Notes under the pieces: generated by a model
Seen by the model: only the letters and a program-made list of their open reading frames with translations
Databases searched by the model: none
What the model was told of the DNA's origin: nothing
Translations under genes and position numbers: made by a program
Shown here: positions 43,601 through 54,501 of the stretch, one piece after another
How positions within the stretch are numbered: position 1 is the stretch's first letter
How the letters are laid out: every line of letters begins with the position of its first letter
Source: Lathyrus oleraceus
Taxonomy: Eukaryota > Streptophyta > Magnoliopsida > Fabales > Fabaceae
Reading direction: 5' to 3'
Assembly (NCBI RefSeq): GCF_024323335.1
Contig: NC_066583.1
Span: 409,398,031 to 409,462,030, forward strand
DNA: 64,000 nt

Positions 43601-45511
43601 TTTTATGCACTTTATTTCTTCATTTCTTTCTTCTTCTTCTCCTTCTTCTTTTTCTTTTTTGATCAATGAGTTAAAGATTGGTGGTTAGCATTGATTAGGG
43701 AGGTTTAATCTTCCTTGATTCAAATCTAATACATCTTGATCATGGATCAAGTGAATGGCTTTGCATTAAGGATAGATTGCTTTCTAAATCATGCAAAGGA
43801 CCTAAATCAATACAAGATCATTTCTCATCTTCTTTTTGGCATGGCAAGTTGTTGAAGTTTGTTCACTAATCAAGACCTCTAACTTGTGTTGTTGCCTACA
43901 TTATTATTGACCGGCCTCAGATAGTTGTGACTTCTACATAAGTCCAATTACGATTGCTTAACATAGCGCTAAATTTGCCTTATGGAACACTAACTACTAA
44001 CACTAACCATTAACCATGAACATTTACTTCTTGCTCTTTATATTTATGCAATTTACTATTCTTGTACATATTATTCATTTTCTTTTGCTGTTTGCTCACT
44101 TTAGCACATGTTTATGCTAATGCAATTTGCCTTTTGCTCACTTGAGCACATAATTGTGTATATATTATTGTGCTTGTGTTTTGTTTTGATTGTTGTGGAC
44201 CAAATGCAAAGAAATGGACAAATCGACTTAGTTTCTAGGACTTTCCCTATGCAAATTGGAGTAAAAGGACTTTAAATGGTGAAGATGGATTAGAAGGACC
44301 AAACCTCTAAACTCACTTTTGTCCATTCTTGATTTACTTCATGGAACTTTTGATGTGTGTGCTTTTGTGCTAGGAAATCCTATGAGAGCTCAAATTGAAG
44401 AACCATTGCCATTGTTCATCCAAAGTGAAAGATACAAGATACATTGAGGATCTCCTAAGGAGTTTGTTTGATTGTGTTGATTGCTTGAGGTTACCATTAT
44501 TATGCTTGCACATTCCAAAGGATGGGAGCTACTTGGATCATCAATATGATCTCAAAAGAGGAACTCCATTTGTGGTCTTGTTTCTTATTCCTTATCTCTT
44601 GTATGATTAGGACTTTAGCCATTCTTCTTCTTCCCTCCACTCTAACCCAAGCCAAAACTTTTGTGCAAACATTTAACACTTCTTTTCAAACATTAGAAAC
44701 CTAAGCCTTATGCTTTTGATTTTCAAACTTTCTTTTCATAACACTTATTTTGAATTGAACTTTTAAATCAACTTTGACCATATTTTGTACATAACTTTCA
44801 TTGGTAAAGATAACCCATTCAAATGTCTTTTTGTGGTTTCAATGGCCACTTCCTTAATCAAACTTTTTCATAACCTTTAGCTATTAGGTTTGAGTTATCC
44901 TTGAGGTAGATGTAATACTCACCTATATCCTTAGTGATGGACAATGAGTATTCCATGCTTATTATAGGGTTAACCCCTCACTAGAATGTTGAAGCTATCC
45001 TCACATGGGGGATTTGTGGTTAGGTTGAGTTTTCTCCCTTGGATAACAAAAGACCTTAAGGCTTTTGGACCAATCAATTCACCAACTCATTTTGAGATTT
45101 TTACTCCGAACTACGAGGTTTTGATCCTAATCTCTTTTAAGATGGTACATAGGCAATGAGTTTATCCCTCCAAACACAAAAATGTAAATAACTTGTATAT
45201 TCTCTGCTCATCTCTTCAATCATGTTTGCACAAACAAATTTTCACAAAATACCAACCTAACAACAAATGTGAAAAGGGCTCCCTAGGAGTACCTAGGATG
45301 TTTTGGGTGCTTAAAACCTTCCCATTGCATAACCAACCCCCTTACCCCGATCTCTGACATTTTTACTAGTTTTTAATTCGATAAAACTTTTAGGATTTTG
45401 TTCGCTTTCTAACCATTCCTTTGGATAAATAGAACTGCGGTGGCGACTCGACTTGTATGGTTTACCTTAGATTTAGTCAATATCTATAATGGTAAAGAAT
45501 ACCCCGCTACA
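40632..45511 (+). repeat. O1 3' LTR
   Basis: 4880 bp, TGTAAGACCC...GCTACA, followed by CAACG. It keeps the three segments missing from the 5' LTR (40720-40798, 41522-41583, 41917-42140), and L1 shows that these are ancestral. It has the conserved 20-mer (43945-43964), CCTAGGAGTACCTAGG near 45281, and GTGGCGACTC at 45440-45449. No gene. Confidence 0.95.
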
Positions 45512-45516
45512 CAACG
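45512..45516. other. Target-site duplication of O1, right copy
   Basis: CAACG, identical to 25452-25456. Confidence 0.93.
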
Positions 45517-47659
45517 CACAAGATTAAAACAATTTCAAAAGGTTCAATGGCTCTGAACCATGCCAACACATCATCGGCGTTAAACCTCTAGCCACCTTTT
45601 CAGGCGAACCTTGCCTTACTGGTTCAGTCATCACCATCGCATAAATCAAAAAGGAGGACATGATCTAAAAGAAAAAATGGCGTAGTGCACGAATCTGATC
45701 TCAATTTTAACTAACTCCAAATATATAGAAAGATATGAGGAGTTGAATTTTGGGGTGTGTCAACTGAGTTGCTTCGATTTGACCTCAAAGAAACTCAATC
45801 TTCTTGCCTACATTTGTAGGACTTCAGACAACCAAATATGCAAGAGAATTAATGAGAATTGAGTGAGAATCGAAGAGAAGAAAATTTCTGGAAAATACCT
45901 TCAATGTTGTGCAGAACTTGCTCTTCCTTGCTTCAATTCTTGTTTGATCTTGCTCCAATGACTTGCAGAAGTGGATTAGGAATGGAAAGAAGTTTTGGAT
46001 CCTTGAGTTTTTGAATCTCCAAACAGTGAAATTCAAACTCAATTTTCAAGTGAAAATTATCAGGTTTTTCCTTTGAATTGTGAGGGTTTGAAGAGAGGGG
46101 GCAAAGTTGGCGCGCAAGGATCCTTTCAAATGAGCTCAGAGGGTCCATATTTATAGCATTTGGAAGTGTTATTTTCACACTTGAATTTTCTTCCAAATAT
46201 GGCAATATCATGCACAAGCTTGCATGGGCGTGTACAAGCCCGTGAAGCAATCCAATTAGGTCCAAATGCATCTGAAATGAGGTTGGAATGAATCTTGAAT
46301 GGCAAGGCAGTGTTATGTGATCATTTGAACTTTGATTTCCACCAATGATGCATGCTTGTTAAAACCATGCGCAGCCCTAGCAAACTTGGTCCAAAATGAA
46401 TGAATTAGAACTCTTTGGAAAGCTTAGATCAATAGGAACAACTCTTATGTTGAACACTTTTCCATTTGGAACTTGGATCATGGTGAATTTTAAGGTGGAA
46501 GTTTGGAAATCTCAACATGTTGAAAAAATTTCTAAGTGTCAAGCCATATACCTCAATGTTCCACCTTACTAAACCTTTTATGTGAGCTCCAAATGAGAAA
46601 AGTGTCTTCATCAAAGTTGTATCTATTTAAACGACCTTCAAAATGGTCATCAATGTGACATCCTTTGGATTTAGAATGACAGAGTTATGCATTTTTGAAG
46701 TTGAGGAAAATCACTTGTTCAATGGTATTGGTCCAAAATGACCTATAATGTATCCTCATATCACATGCTCATAGAAGTTGATTTAGATTTCACTCCAAAC
46801 ATAAAAGTTGAAGTATATATCTTGAATTTGATTTTTCAACTTGTAAATATTTCATCTCATAAAAATTGAGCAAGTTATGGCCTTGGGAAGTTGACTTTTA
46901 GACAAAATGACCTATAATGTTTCAACATAGAAAATGACTTTCCAAGCAAAATTAGCTCTATACTTCAACATGAAAGTTGTTTGGGATGTCATTTAGAGTA
47001 ACTTTTATTTTGGAATTATTTTCATATGGTGCAAATTATAGGAGATAGGGTCTAGGGAGACCCAACTTTGATTAGATGAATTTATCTAGCCAACCACCAT
47101 CAACCAACTTGCTAACTTGCAACTCTCTTGACTTTTTAGGCTCATGGTAGATCACATATGTATAAGATGATGAATTTTGGAGTTTCCCTTGAGAAATTTG
47201 ATCAATTGGTGAGGAAGCTTGTTGAAGAAGTTACTTAGGATACCCAGACAAATTAGGGTTGCCAAGGCAAATCAACTCCAAACTCTTGAAGAAAACTTAA
47301 TCAAAGTAACATGTAGAGATCATAGGGACTAATATATGATGCTTAGAGATTTTATGGATCAATCATTGGTTGTGCTCTTAAACATGGGGGTCTTAAACCC
47401 TAGATATGAACTTGATAGACCAATGGGGACCATGCCCTACCTACAAAAGAGTTAGGCAAATACAAAGACATATTTTTGGTATTTTGGTTAGTAAAATGAT
47501 AAATATACAAGTATGATACAATCACATGGTGCTTTGTGATCTCTCCCAAAACAAACTCAATGAAAAAAGAGGTAAGGAGTATGCCAAGGTATGATCCCAA
47601 TGCTTATGCATATGATGAGATTGCGTGAGGGATCTTAGGGTCGAAATTTGGGTCTTACA
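45517..47659 (-). repeat. O2 3' LTR, inner (5') portion
   Basis: Continues the LTR interrupted at 25456. The plus-strand end GGGTCTTACA (47650-47659) is the LTR start TGTAAGACCC on the minus strand. It contains a TATA box (46148-46155). Its middle aligns with 17086-17800 of the plus-strand type-2 LTR. No gene. Confidence 0.88.
46148..46155 (-). promoter_or_regulatory. TATA box of the O2 3' LTR
   Basis: TATAAATA on the minus strand, within GCTATAAATATGG. Confidence 0.55.
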
Positions 47660-47676
47660 ACTGCCCCTATTTAAGA
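47660..47676 (-). other. O2 polypurine-type tract
   Basis: Minus strand CTTAAATAGGGGCAGT directly before the LTR start TGTAAGACCC. Confidence 0.8.
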
Positions 47677-48226
47677 ACATTCTAACTGAGGAGGTGAAGG
47701 TTAAAATCTTCGTATCGACTCAGTAGAATGGGCTTAAATAACAACATATAGAAACAAATTTTGGTCCCTAAGAGACCTCGTGATGCGTATGATATGAATG
47801 TAAAAGCAAATTCTATGTGGGGAAATGTTACCACAAAGGAAAAGAAATCAGGGAGACTGAATATCCACAGAAGTATAATGCATTCCTTAAGGAAAACTCA
47901 CTGGGAAGACAGAGACTCTGGGGGATAAAAAGGGTTATGCGTAGGCCAGGCTACAACTTAAAAACTACTGGGGTACTAGAGGAATTCCATAAAAACTGGA
48001 AAGACTCAGCTGGGAGGACAAAACCATCTGCAGGGGAAATAAGTAGATCGGGATAAAACCGACATACTTGAATCATGCAGGAAAAGCGATTTCACTAAGG
48101 AAATACGCACTCAACTCAACTGGGAAAGAAATAAATTTCAACACAGGAGGAGCAGAAATCTATTACCCACTACATGTTACTGGGTAAGAAGATAATAAAA
48201 ATCTGACAGAGAGTTCATCCGTCCCC

Positions 48227-49010
48227 GGTTAGGATGAACATATCAAGAATGACTCGCTGGGAAATGCCAGGAGGGAGTATTCATTACCGGTTACTGGTTA
48301 GGAATAGCCTTGATGGGGAAAACTGCAGAAATAGGATTTACAACTACCAGTTACTAGGCAGAAGACCAAAGATGAGAATATCCGTCACCGGTTAAAGTGA
48401 ACATATCAAGGATAAACTCAAAGGAAAGAAAATCCATCATCGATTAAGATGAACATATCAAGGATAGCCTTGCCTAGGGATGTTAAGGAGGATATCCGTA
48501 ATCGGTTACGATGAACATATCAAGGATATACTCACTGAACAAAAGGTAGGAGTTACATCTATCGAATGCTGGACAGAATACCATCGAAGAGAAAATCCGT
48601 CATCGGTTAGGATGAACATATCAAGGATAGACTCTGTGAGGAAGGAATAGGAATTACATCTATCAGTTACTGGATAGAATACCACAAGAGAGAGTACCCG
48701 TCACCGGTTAGGATGAACATATCAAGGATAAACTCTGCAAAGGGGAATGAAAAGCAGGATTTATAACTATCGGTTACTGGGTAGAAGACCGCAAAGAGAA
48801 GAAATCTGTCATCGGTTAGGATGAACATATCAAGGATTAACTCTCTGGTGAATAAAAATAGGGATTATAACTACCCTTTTTACTAGGTAGAATACCAAAG
48901 ATGAGAATATTTGTCACCGGTTAGGATGAACATATCAAGGATAGACTCAAAATAGGGGAAGAAAATATCTGTCATCGGTTAGGATGAACATATCAAGGAT
49001 ATATTTCCTG
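48227..49010 (-). repeat. Nine-copy interspersed motif array in the O2 3' UTR
   Basis: Nine copies of GGTTAGGATGAACATATCAA (with 0-3 changes) begin near 48227, 48393, 48451, 48503, 48604, 48707, 48814, 48920 and 48978. Spacing alternates between about 52-58 and about 101-107 bp. The longer units also carry an ACTACC(A/G)GTTACTGG phrase, giving a higher-order repeat. Confidence 0.8.
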
Positions 49011-49438
49011 GGGAATCATAAAAAATGAATCCACTAGGGACTCCACTACGGAGAAAATAGGGGTACTTTTGCAAGGCATTGGGCAAAAAGTAGCAAACTG
49101 CAAACTAAGAAGAATATTACCAGTTACTGGGTAATAAACTCAAAGCATCTATCTAGGTAAAATCTAGAAAGAAACGGTCAATCAAGACTCAACCCAATGA
49201 GGATATAACTCAAGGGGAGTAATTCCATCCAGATAATCAACTGGGGAGGAAACTGAAATAATAATTATCCATGAGGGAATAACTCAATTGGGAGAGGAGA
49301 AAGGTTAAAGTCTTTCTGCTTAATGGGCTGACACTCTACAATGGAGGGAGGACAGACATTAAACTTGTATGGGGATAAAGTACCGCCATAACGTAAAATA
49401 AGAATCTCATTAATGAATCAACAAAAATGATGATGAAA

Positions 49439-49472
<34 letters not shown>

Positions 49473-49473
49473 C

Positions 49474-49505
<32 letters not shown>
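49439..49505. repeat. TATGTA microsatellite
   Basis: About 11 hexamer units, with one TACGTA interruption, inside the O2 3' UTR. Confidence 0.95.
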
Positions 49506-50491
49506 GATGATCATGCTGACAAAACGATCACAAAGGATACAAAGGTGTCACAAATTTGAAACATTGATACAATTCTCGGTCAATCAACAAAAGAGGGAGA
49601 CGACTTGCTGGGAAAAAAAAGAGCATCATCTCAAGGGCTCAAACCTAGCTGGGGAAAGAAGAGATCTGCTAGGAAAAAAAATCGTTATCGAGTCTGCGGG
49701 GAATTTTAGGTTCACACCATATGGGAGACAACCATGCAGAGGATAAACACAAATAGCTGCTCAGAAACTAGGAGGAAACTCTGACTGGGAGCAAATCGGA
49801 TGGCGATTGTTGAGGAAACCAAAGTTCTACCGCAACCATGCGATCTGCTGAGGAAACCAGTTTTCAGCTGGGGAATAAACATAAATTATGCTGAGGAATA
49901 AACATTCCGCAGGGGACTGAATCATCCAACTTTGCTGGTTACCCTACTGGGGAATAGCGGACAATAATTGTTGAATGCTGGAAATGCTGTTGAGGATGAA
50001 AGAGAAATTGCGCCTACTGCTCGGGGAGACCAATAATGCTCCACAGTTAGGGTTACTGCTTTCGAACCACTAATGATATTCCCTTTTAAATGAAATCAAT
50101 TTCTTTAAGATTCATGCTCTTATATGTTTAAGAAAAATAATTTTGATTAAAAATTTTAATTTCAAAATGATCATAATAAAATTTAAAACTCTTTGCTGAA
50201 GTAAACAAGAGTAGAAACAATTGGATAAAAGTTCAACTTTATTTAATGGAATGGTAGTCCGTAAATGACAAGACTCCATAGATTTTTACAAAGTTGAAAA
50301 ATGGTAATTTACATGGAAAAGGGTTACATTGAATACAATGATCACTAATCCTTCCACCAACTCTTGATGTCCACTGTGGTTTTAGCCGCTACTGGGGATG
50401 CTGGATCACCGTCGACCATTGTACTCAACAAAGTCTTCAAAATCTGAAGATCAGCAGGATGCAGTTACTTGCCATAATCTCTAATTTTTGC

Positions 50492-50639
50492 ATAAATTGC
50501 CCCAAGGTGAGGTATTCAATTTATCGGGATAATTTTTCTGTTTTATGTCTCTAACTTTTTTCTGGATCGCCCTTTCGGGTTTTCAATCCACCGAGACGCT
50601 CATTTTTTCCTAAGCCACCCTTTCGGGTTTTCAACTTAG
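50492..50639 (-). other. Three consecutive stem-loops after the O2 pol stop
   Basis: Minus-strand counterpart of 37753-37901. Loop 1 arms are at 50639-50635 and 50614-50610 (CTAAG/CTTAG). Loop 2 arms are at 50590-50586 and 50567-50563 (TGGAT/ATCCA). Both enclose CCCGAAAGGG. Loop 3 arms are at 50524-50518 (ATAAATT) and 50498-50492 (AATTTAT). Loop 3 differs from O1 at two base pairs, both compensated. Confidence 0.75.
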
Positions 50640-50657
50640 CGAGTTGTTCTTTTCTTT

Positions 50658-51920
50658 TTAGGCGAAGTATTTCTTGACTACATCTGCGTTCACAGGAGGA
50701 GTGAACTCTTCACCATCCATAGTTGCAAGAATCAAAGCGCCACCTGAAAAGGCTCTCTTAACAACATATGGGCCTTCATAATTCGGAGTCCATTTGCCCC
50801 TAGAGTCTGGTTTGAACGATAGAATTTTCTTGAGCACAAGGTCACCTTCTCTGAACACACGAGGTTTGACCTTCTTATCAAAAGCTTTCCTCATTCTCTG
50901 TTGATATAACTGACCATGACACATGGCAGTCAATCTCTTCTCTTTGATCAAATTCAGCTGGTCAAACTCGGTCTGACACCATTCAGCCTAAGTCAACTTG
51001 GCTTCCATGAGCACACACAATGAAGGAATCTCAACCTTTACGGGGAGCGCTGCTTCCATATCATATACAAGAGAGAATGGGGTTGCCCCTGTTGAAGTGC
51101 AGACAAACGTTCGATACCCATGCAAAGAAAATGGGAGCATTTCATGCCAATCCTTATATGTCACAACAATCTTCTGGATAATCTTCTTAATGTTCTTGTT
51201 CACAGCTTCAATAGCCCCGTTCATCTTGGGTCTATAGGGAGAAGAATTATGGTGTGCAATCTTGAAGTCTTTACAAAGAGCTTCCACCATATTATTATTC
51301 AAGTTCGATCCATTATCAATAATGACCTTGTTTGGCACACCATAATGGCATATAATCTGATTCTTGATAAACCGCACAGTAACTTGCTTGGTTACATTCG
51401 CGTACGATGCCCCTTCAACCCATTTAGTGAAGTAGTCAATTGCCACCAAAATGAAACAATGTATGTTTGAAGCTTTGAGCTCAATCATGCCAATCATATC
51501 AATTCCCCACATTGAGAAGGGCCATGGGGAGGAAATGATGTTCAACAGTGTCGGAGGAACATGAATCTTATCCTCACATATTTGACACTTGTCGCACTTC
51601 TTCACAAACTTGCAACAGTCAGATTCCACTGTCAGCCAATAGTAACCTACTTGCAACATCTTCTTCGCCATAGCATGCCCATGGGAATGAGTACCAAAGG
51701 AACCTTCACAGACTTCAGTCATCAACAAGTCTGCTTCGTGTCTATCCACGCATCTGAGCAAAACCATATCGAAGTTTCTCTTGTAAAATACCTCACCATT
51801 CAGGTAGAAGTTTCCGGATAATCTCCTCAAAGTCTTCTTATCTTTCAAAGATGCGCCATGCGGGTAAATCTGACATTAGAGGAAACACTTGATGTCATAA
51901 TACGACGACTTCTTGTCTTT
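50658..51920 (-). pseudogene. pol: O2 pol: integrase, nearly complete
   Basis: Frames 51848-50988 (286 residues) and 50951-50658 (97 residues) lie in one phase, separated by a TAG near 50985. The zinc finger is complete (His pair at THSHGH; CX2C at KKCDKCQIC). The catalytic set is intact: GIDMIG, VIIDNGSNLNN and MNGAIEAVNKNI. The C-terminal domain ends with TAA at 50658. Upstream the frame continues through a TAA near 51878 (CFL-stop-CQIYPHGAS) to about 51920, where the homology to O1 (YYDIKCF) stops and a 61-bp tandem repeat begins. RT and RNase H are missing. Of the two Ogre integrases here, this one keeps all catalytic residues. Confidence 0.87.
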
Positions 51921-52165
51921 GAAGCCGCCATCTGTAAATGGCCTCGCTTTCTTTGATATCGGTAAATATCAAATCTGTTTTGAAGCCGCCATCGGTAAAT
52001 GGCCCTGCTTTCTTTGATATCGGTAAATATAAAATCTGTTTTGAAGCCGGCATCGGTAAATGGCCTCGCTTTCTTTGATATCGGTAAATATCAAATCTGT
52101 TTTCAAGCCGCCATCGGTAAATGGTCTCGCTTCCCTTGATTCGTCACCTGCAGAGTGCAAATTCT
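51921..52165 (+). repeat. 61-bp tandem repeat, four units
   Basis: Units start at 51921, 51982, 52043 and 52104, exactly 61 bp apart. Each has AAGCCGCCATCGGTAAATGG then CTTTGATATCGGTAAATATC. It starts exactly where O2 pol homology stops, and lies upstream of the polypurine-like tract of the fourth-family LTR, so it is probably the 3' UTR array of that element. Confidence 0.9.
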
Positions 52166-52260
52166 CCGATTCTTTTGGTATTCAATCCTTGTTTACCTTG
52201 AAAGTATGATAGCCGCTGCTTTCATCCGTTCAGGTTCACAGTTGATTGAATAGGTGCAGC
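52166..52260 (+). other. 3' UTR end and polypurine-type tract of the fourth family
   Basis: Ends TTGATTGAATAGGTGCAGC directly before TGTAGCACC. The GAATAGGTGCAGC resembles the AAATAGGGGCAGT tract of O2, so the LTR that follows is a 3' LTR. Confidence 0.6.
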
Positions 52261-54222
52261 TGTAGCACCTCAAATTTGCCCTCCTCATTCATGCATTCAT
52301 TTTAGGTCATTTAACATTTCATATTGCATTTCATCATGTCAATCAGAATTATCTCCAAGAGTTTATCTTCCAAGAAGCTCGGATATCATTCAAGTCACTT
52401 TGTGGGTTCTATCTGAAGGATCAAGCTTAATGGGCTCAGTACAGTTCAAAATTCAACTATGAAGCCAAAATTCAACTGTTGGTCAACTAAAGGTGAAATG
52501 GCCAGGGAATGACTTGAGTTACTTCCATCATGTTTAAATGGGGTCTATTCATCATTCAAAACATTAATCTTAAAGGAGTAAAAGCCTGTTCCTGAGCTGT
52601 CATGCTCGCTAGGCGAGCAGAATGGTTCGCCTAGCGAGCCATCAGAGTCTGAACTGTCATGCGCGCTAGGCGAGTCAATTCTTCGCTAGGTGAAGCCCAC
52701 GCGTTTTAAAAATAAAAAAATATACCAGAAAAAATCTTGGACTTGGACCTCTCTCATTTGAGCCCACAAAGCCATGAAAATCAGGTTATAAATTCTAAAT
52801 TTCATTGAAACAATACCCTAGAGAGTGAACTAACTAATTCAGAGCAGTCTCCAGAGCTGAAGGGAACTCATCTGCAAAGAACCAATTCCCTCTCATATAA
52901 ACCCTAACATTGCTTTGCAAACCCAACGGTGCAATTCAATTTCATTCGATCTGTCCAATCAGCTTGAGAGATCATCGGGTTTCTTGATTCTTTAGTTGTT
53001 ATTACTTCGGATCTTTATCTGTGTGGTAGATCTCTTGATCCCTTTTACATTTTTCTCGTATTTTACCGCTTTCTTAGCTGGAAGACCTCGATAGGAGGCA
53101 ATTTTTTTGTGTGTTTAATTTTGTGCCCAAAGACCTCCAAGAAGAGGCACCAGTGCTAAAGACCTCCATGAAGAGGCAATTGACGGATAAAAGGGATTAG
53201 TAGTCAATCCCCCGTTATTCAGTGCGTCGTTTTTTATGCTCGCACTACGTGTCGATGCTTCAGAACCAAAGCCCAAGATCTTTTGTCCGGTCGTTAGTGG
53301 AGAAGGTTCCATCTTCCTGAATCCCCACTTTTTGTCATGAGCTCACCCTGTCCAGGGTTAAGAGCTATGAGGTCTTATCCTCATTACCCTCTTGATCTGC
53401 TCACCCTGACGTTCAATGTCAGTGGTTAAGAGCCCATTTGATTACCTTTCCATGGCTTGTTTGTCGAGGTTGATATGACCCCTCTTGACTAAAGCCCTAC
53501 CCATGTATGTTTGAACCCCCTCGTTGGTATGTTTACTTTAAGCTACATGTTTTATGTGGTGTGATCGTCTCCCCATAGGATTTCTAGGCTTCGTACAGTC
53601 TCTCGTTTGCATGTCAATTAAGGTAGCACGGTTCTTTCGTCTAGGACTTCCTTTTTTGCATGAGCATTCCTAAAACACAAACAAACTCATTGATTTTTCT
53701 TCTCCTAAGAACACGTTAACACCTTCTACTACAGGTGAGTAAGTCTCCAAAGGTCGAGCATCCGGTAGATTGCGTAGTAAAGTCGTTCATCTAAAAAACA
53801 CAAAACATACAAAAATAGGTTAGCCGAGCTACGGTGCTCTGATTCTCAATCCTTATTGAGATACGTATGCAGAAGGGTAGGGAATGTGCGAGAAATAACT
53901 CTTTCTTTTCCCTACTTTGATTTTCTCTCTTTTGCATCGCATATAGGACTTTTTATACACACACTTTAGACATAAATAGCGAGCGTGGATCCTGTGGAGT
54001 ACCACAGACGTGAAGGGGTGCGATAACCTTCCCTTCACGTAACCGGCCCCCTTACTCGGTTTTCTTTGGTTCGAGACTTTGTTTTATCCGTTCCCTCTTG
54101 GTTATGCAGTACTACCTTTCCCTCCTTTTGGGATAAAAGTACATAGTTGGCGACTCTACTCTTTTTCCTTCGCCACCTCTTTTCGCGCTTGTACTTGGAT
54201 TCGGGAAATCCGGGTAGCGACA
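52261..54222 (+). repeat. Fourth-family LTR, plus strand, inside O2
   Basis: About 1.96 kb from TGTAGCACCTC to GGGTAGCGACA. Near its end it carries ACCTTCCCTTCACGTAACCG and CCCCCTTAC, a diverged form of the block at the end of types 1 and 2, and a TTGGCGACTCT at 54147-54157. Flanks (GCAGC and CCTGC) do not match, so it is not a simple solo LTR. No gene. A Tat/Ogre-like family is likely. Confidence 0.75.
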
Positions 54223-54294
54223 CCTGCTTATGCAAATGATGCATGAAATGCAATGTTTGATTATTTTTATTTTCAAGAAACTTACTATATTATT

Positions 54295-54378
<84 letters not shown>

Positions 54379-54501
54379 ACAGTAATTGCAATAATTTGAT
54401 ATGACCAAAAATTCTCTTTTATTTATATAATCGGAAGGATTACACTGAGTACAATTTTAGAAACCAAATGTAAAATACAAAAGAAAAGGAGACTAGTCAT
54501 C
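54223..54501 (-). pseudogene. gag: O2 gag start remnant and ORF1-gag spacer
   Basis: Minus strand ATGCATCATTTGCATAAGCAGG matches the gag start of O1 (32476-32505). It breaks at GCAGG, directly at the fourth-family LTR. Upstream lies a TA microsatellite (54299-54374) and the spacer following the ORF1 stop. The rest of gag is gone. Confidence 0.65.
54299..54374. repeat. TA microsatellite
   Basis: About 38 uninterrupted TA dinucleotides in the O2 ORF1-gag spacer. The repeated Tyr-Ile open frame across it is an artefact. Confidence 0.97.

Larger units (their letters stand above)
25457..45511 (+). mobile_element. Full-length Ogre element O1
   Basis: A 20,055-bp plus-strand element with two LTRs (4508 and 4880 bp), TGTA...TACA ends and a CAACG duplication on both sides. 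In order it holds a leader, ORF1, a gag fragment, protease, an intron, RT, RNase H, a second RNase H, integrase, a structured 3' UTR, a polypurine tract and the 3' LTR. The extra ORF1 and second RNase H place it in the Tat/Ogre lineage. It inserted in the 3' LTR of O2. Gag capsid and nucleocapsid are gone, and pol carries stops and a frameshift, so it is non-autonomous. Confidence 0.95.
47677..50491 (-). repeat. O2 3' UTR
   Basis: About 2.8 kb with no gene. Purine-rich on the plus strand (many GGGGAA/GGGAAGA phrases). It contains the GGTTAGGATGAACATATCAA array (48227-49010) and a TATGTA microsatellite (49439-49505). Small open frames at 47817-48056 and 49504-49746 lie in the sense opposite to the element and have no coding motif. 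Confidence 0.75.

Noticed and set aside
48227..49010. CRISPR-like spaced repeats
   Set aside because: Plant retrotransposon 3' UTR context, imperfect repeats, two different spacings and no cas-like genes. It is a tandem-repeat array.
49504..49746. An 80-codon frame in the O2 3' UTR (also 47817-48056)
   Set aside because: Opposite strand to the element, Lys/Arg/Gly-rich because of the repeated GGGAAA phrases, and no conservation in O1.
52261..54222. Solo LTR call for the fourth family
   Set aside because: A polypurine-like tract and 3' UTR array lie upstream and the flanks do not match as a target duplication, so it is a 3' LTR with attached UTR.
54112..54408. Minus-strand open frame with a run of Tyr-Ile repeats
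   Set aside because: Translation of a TA microsatellite.
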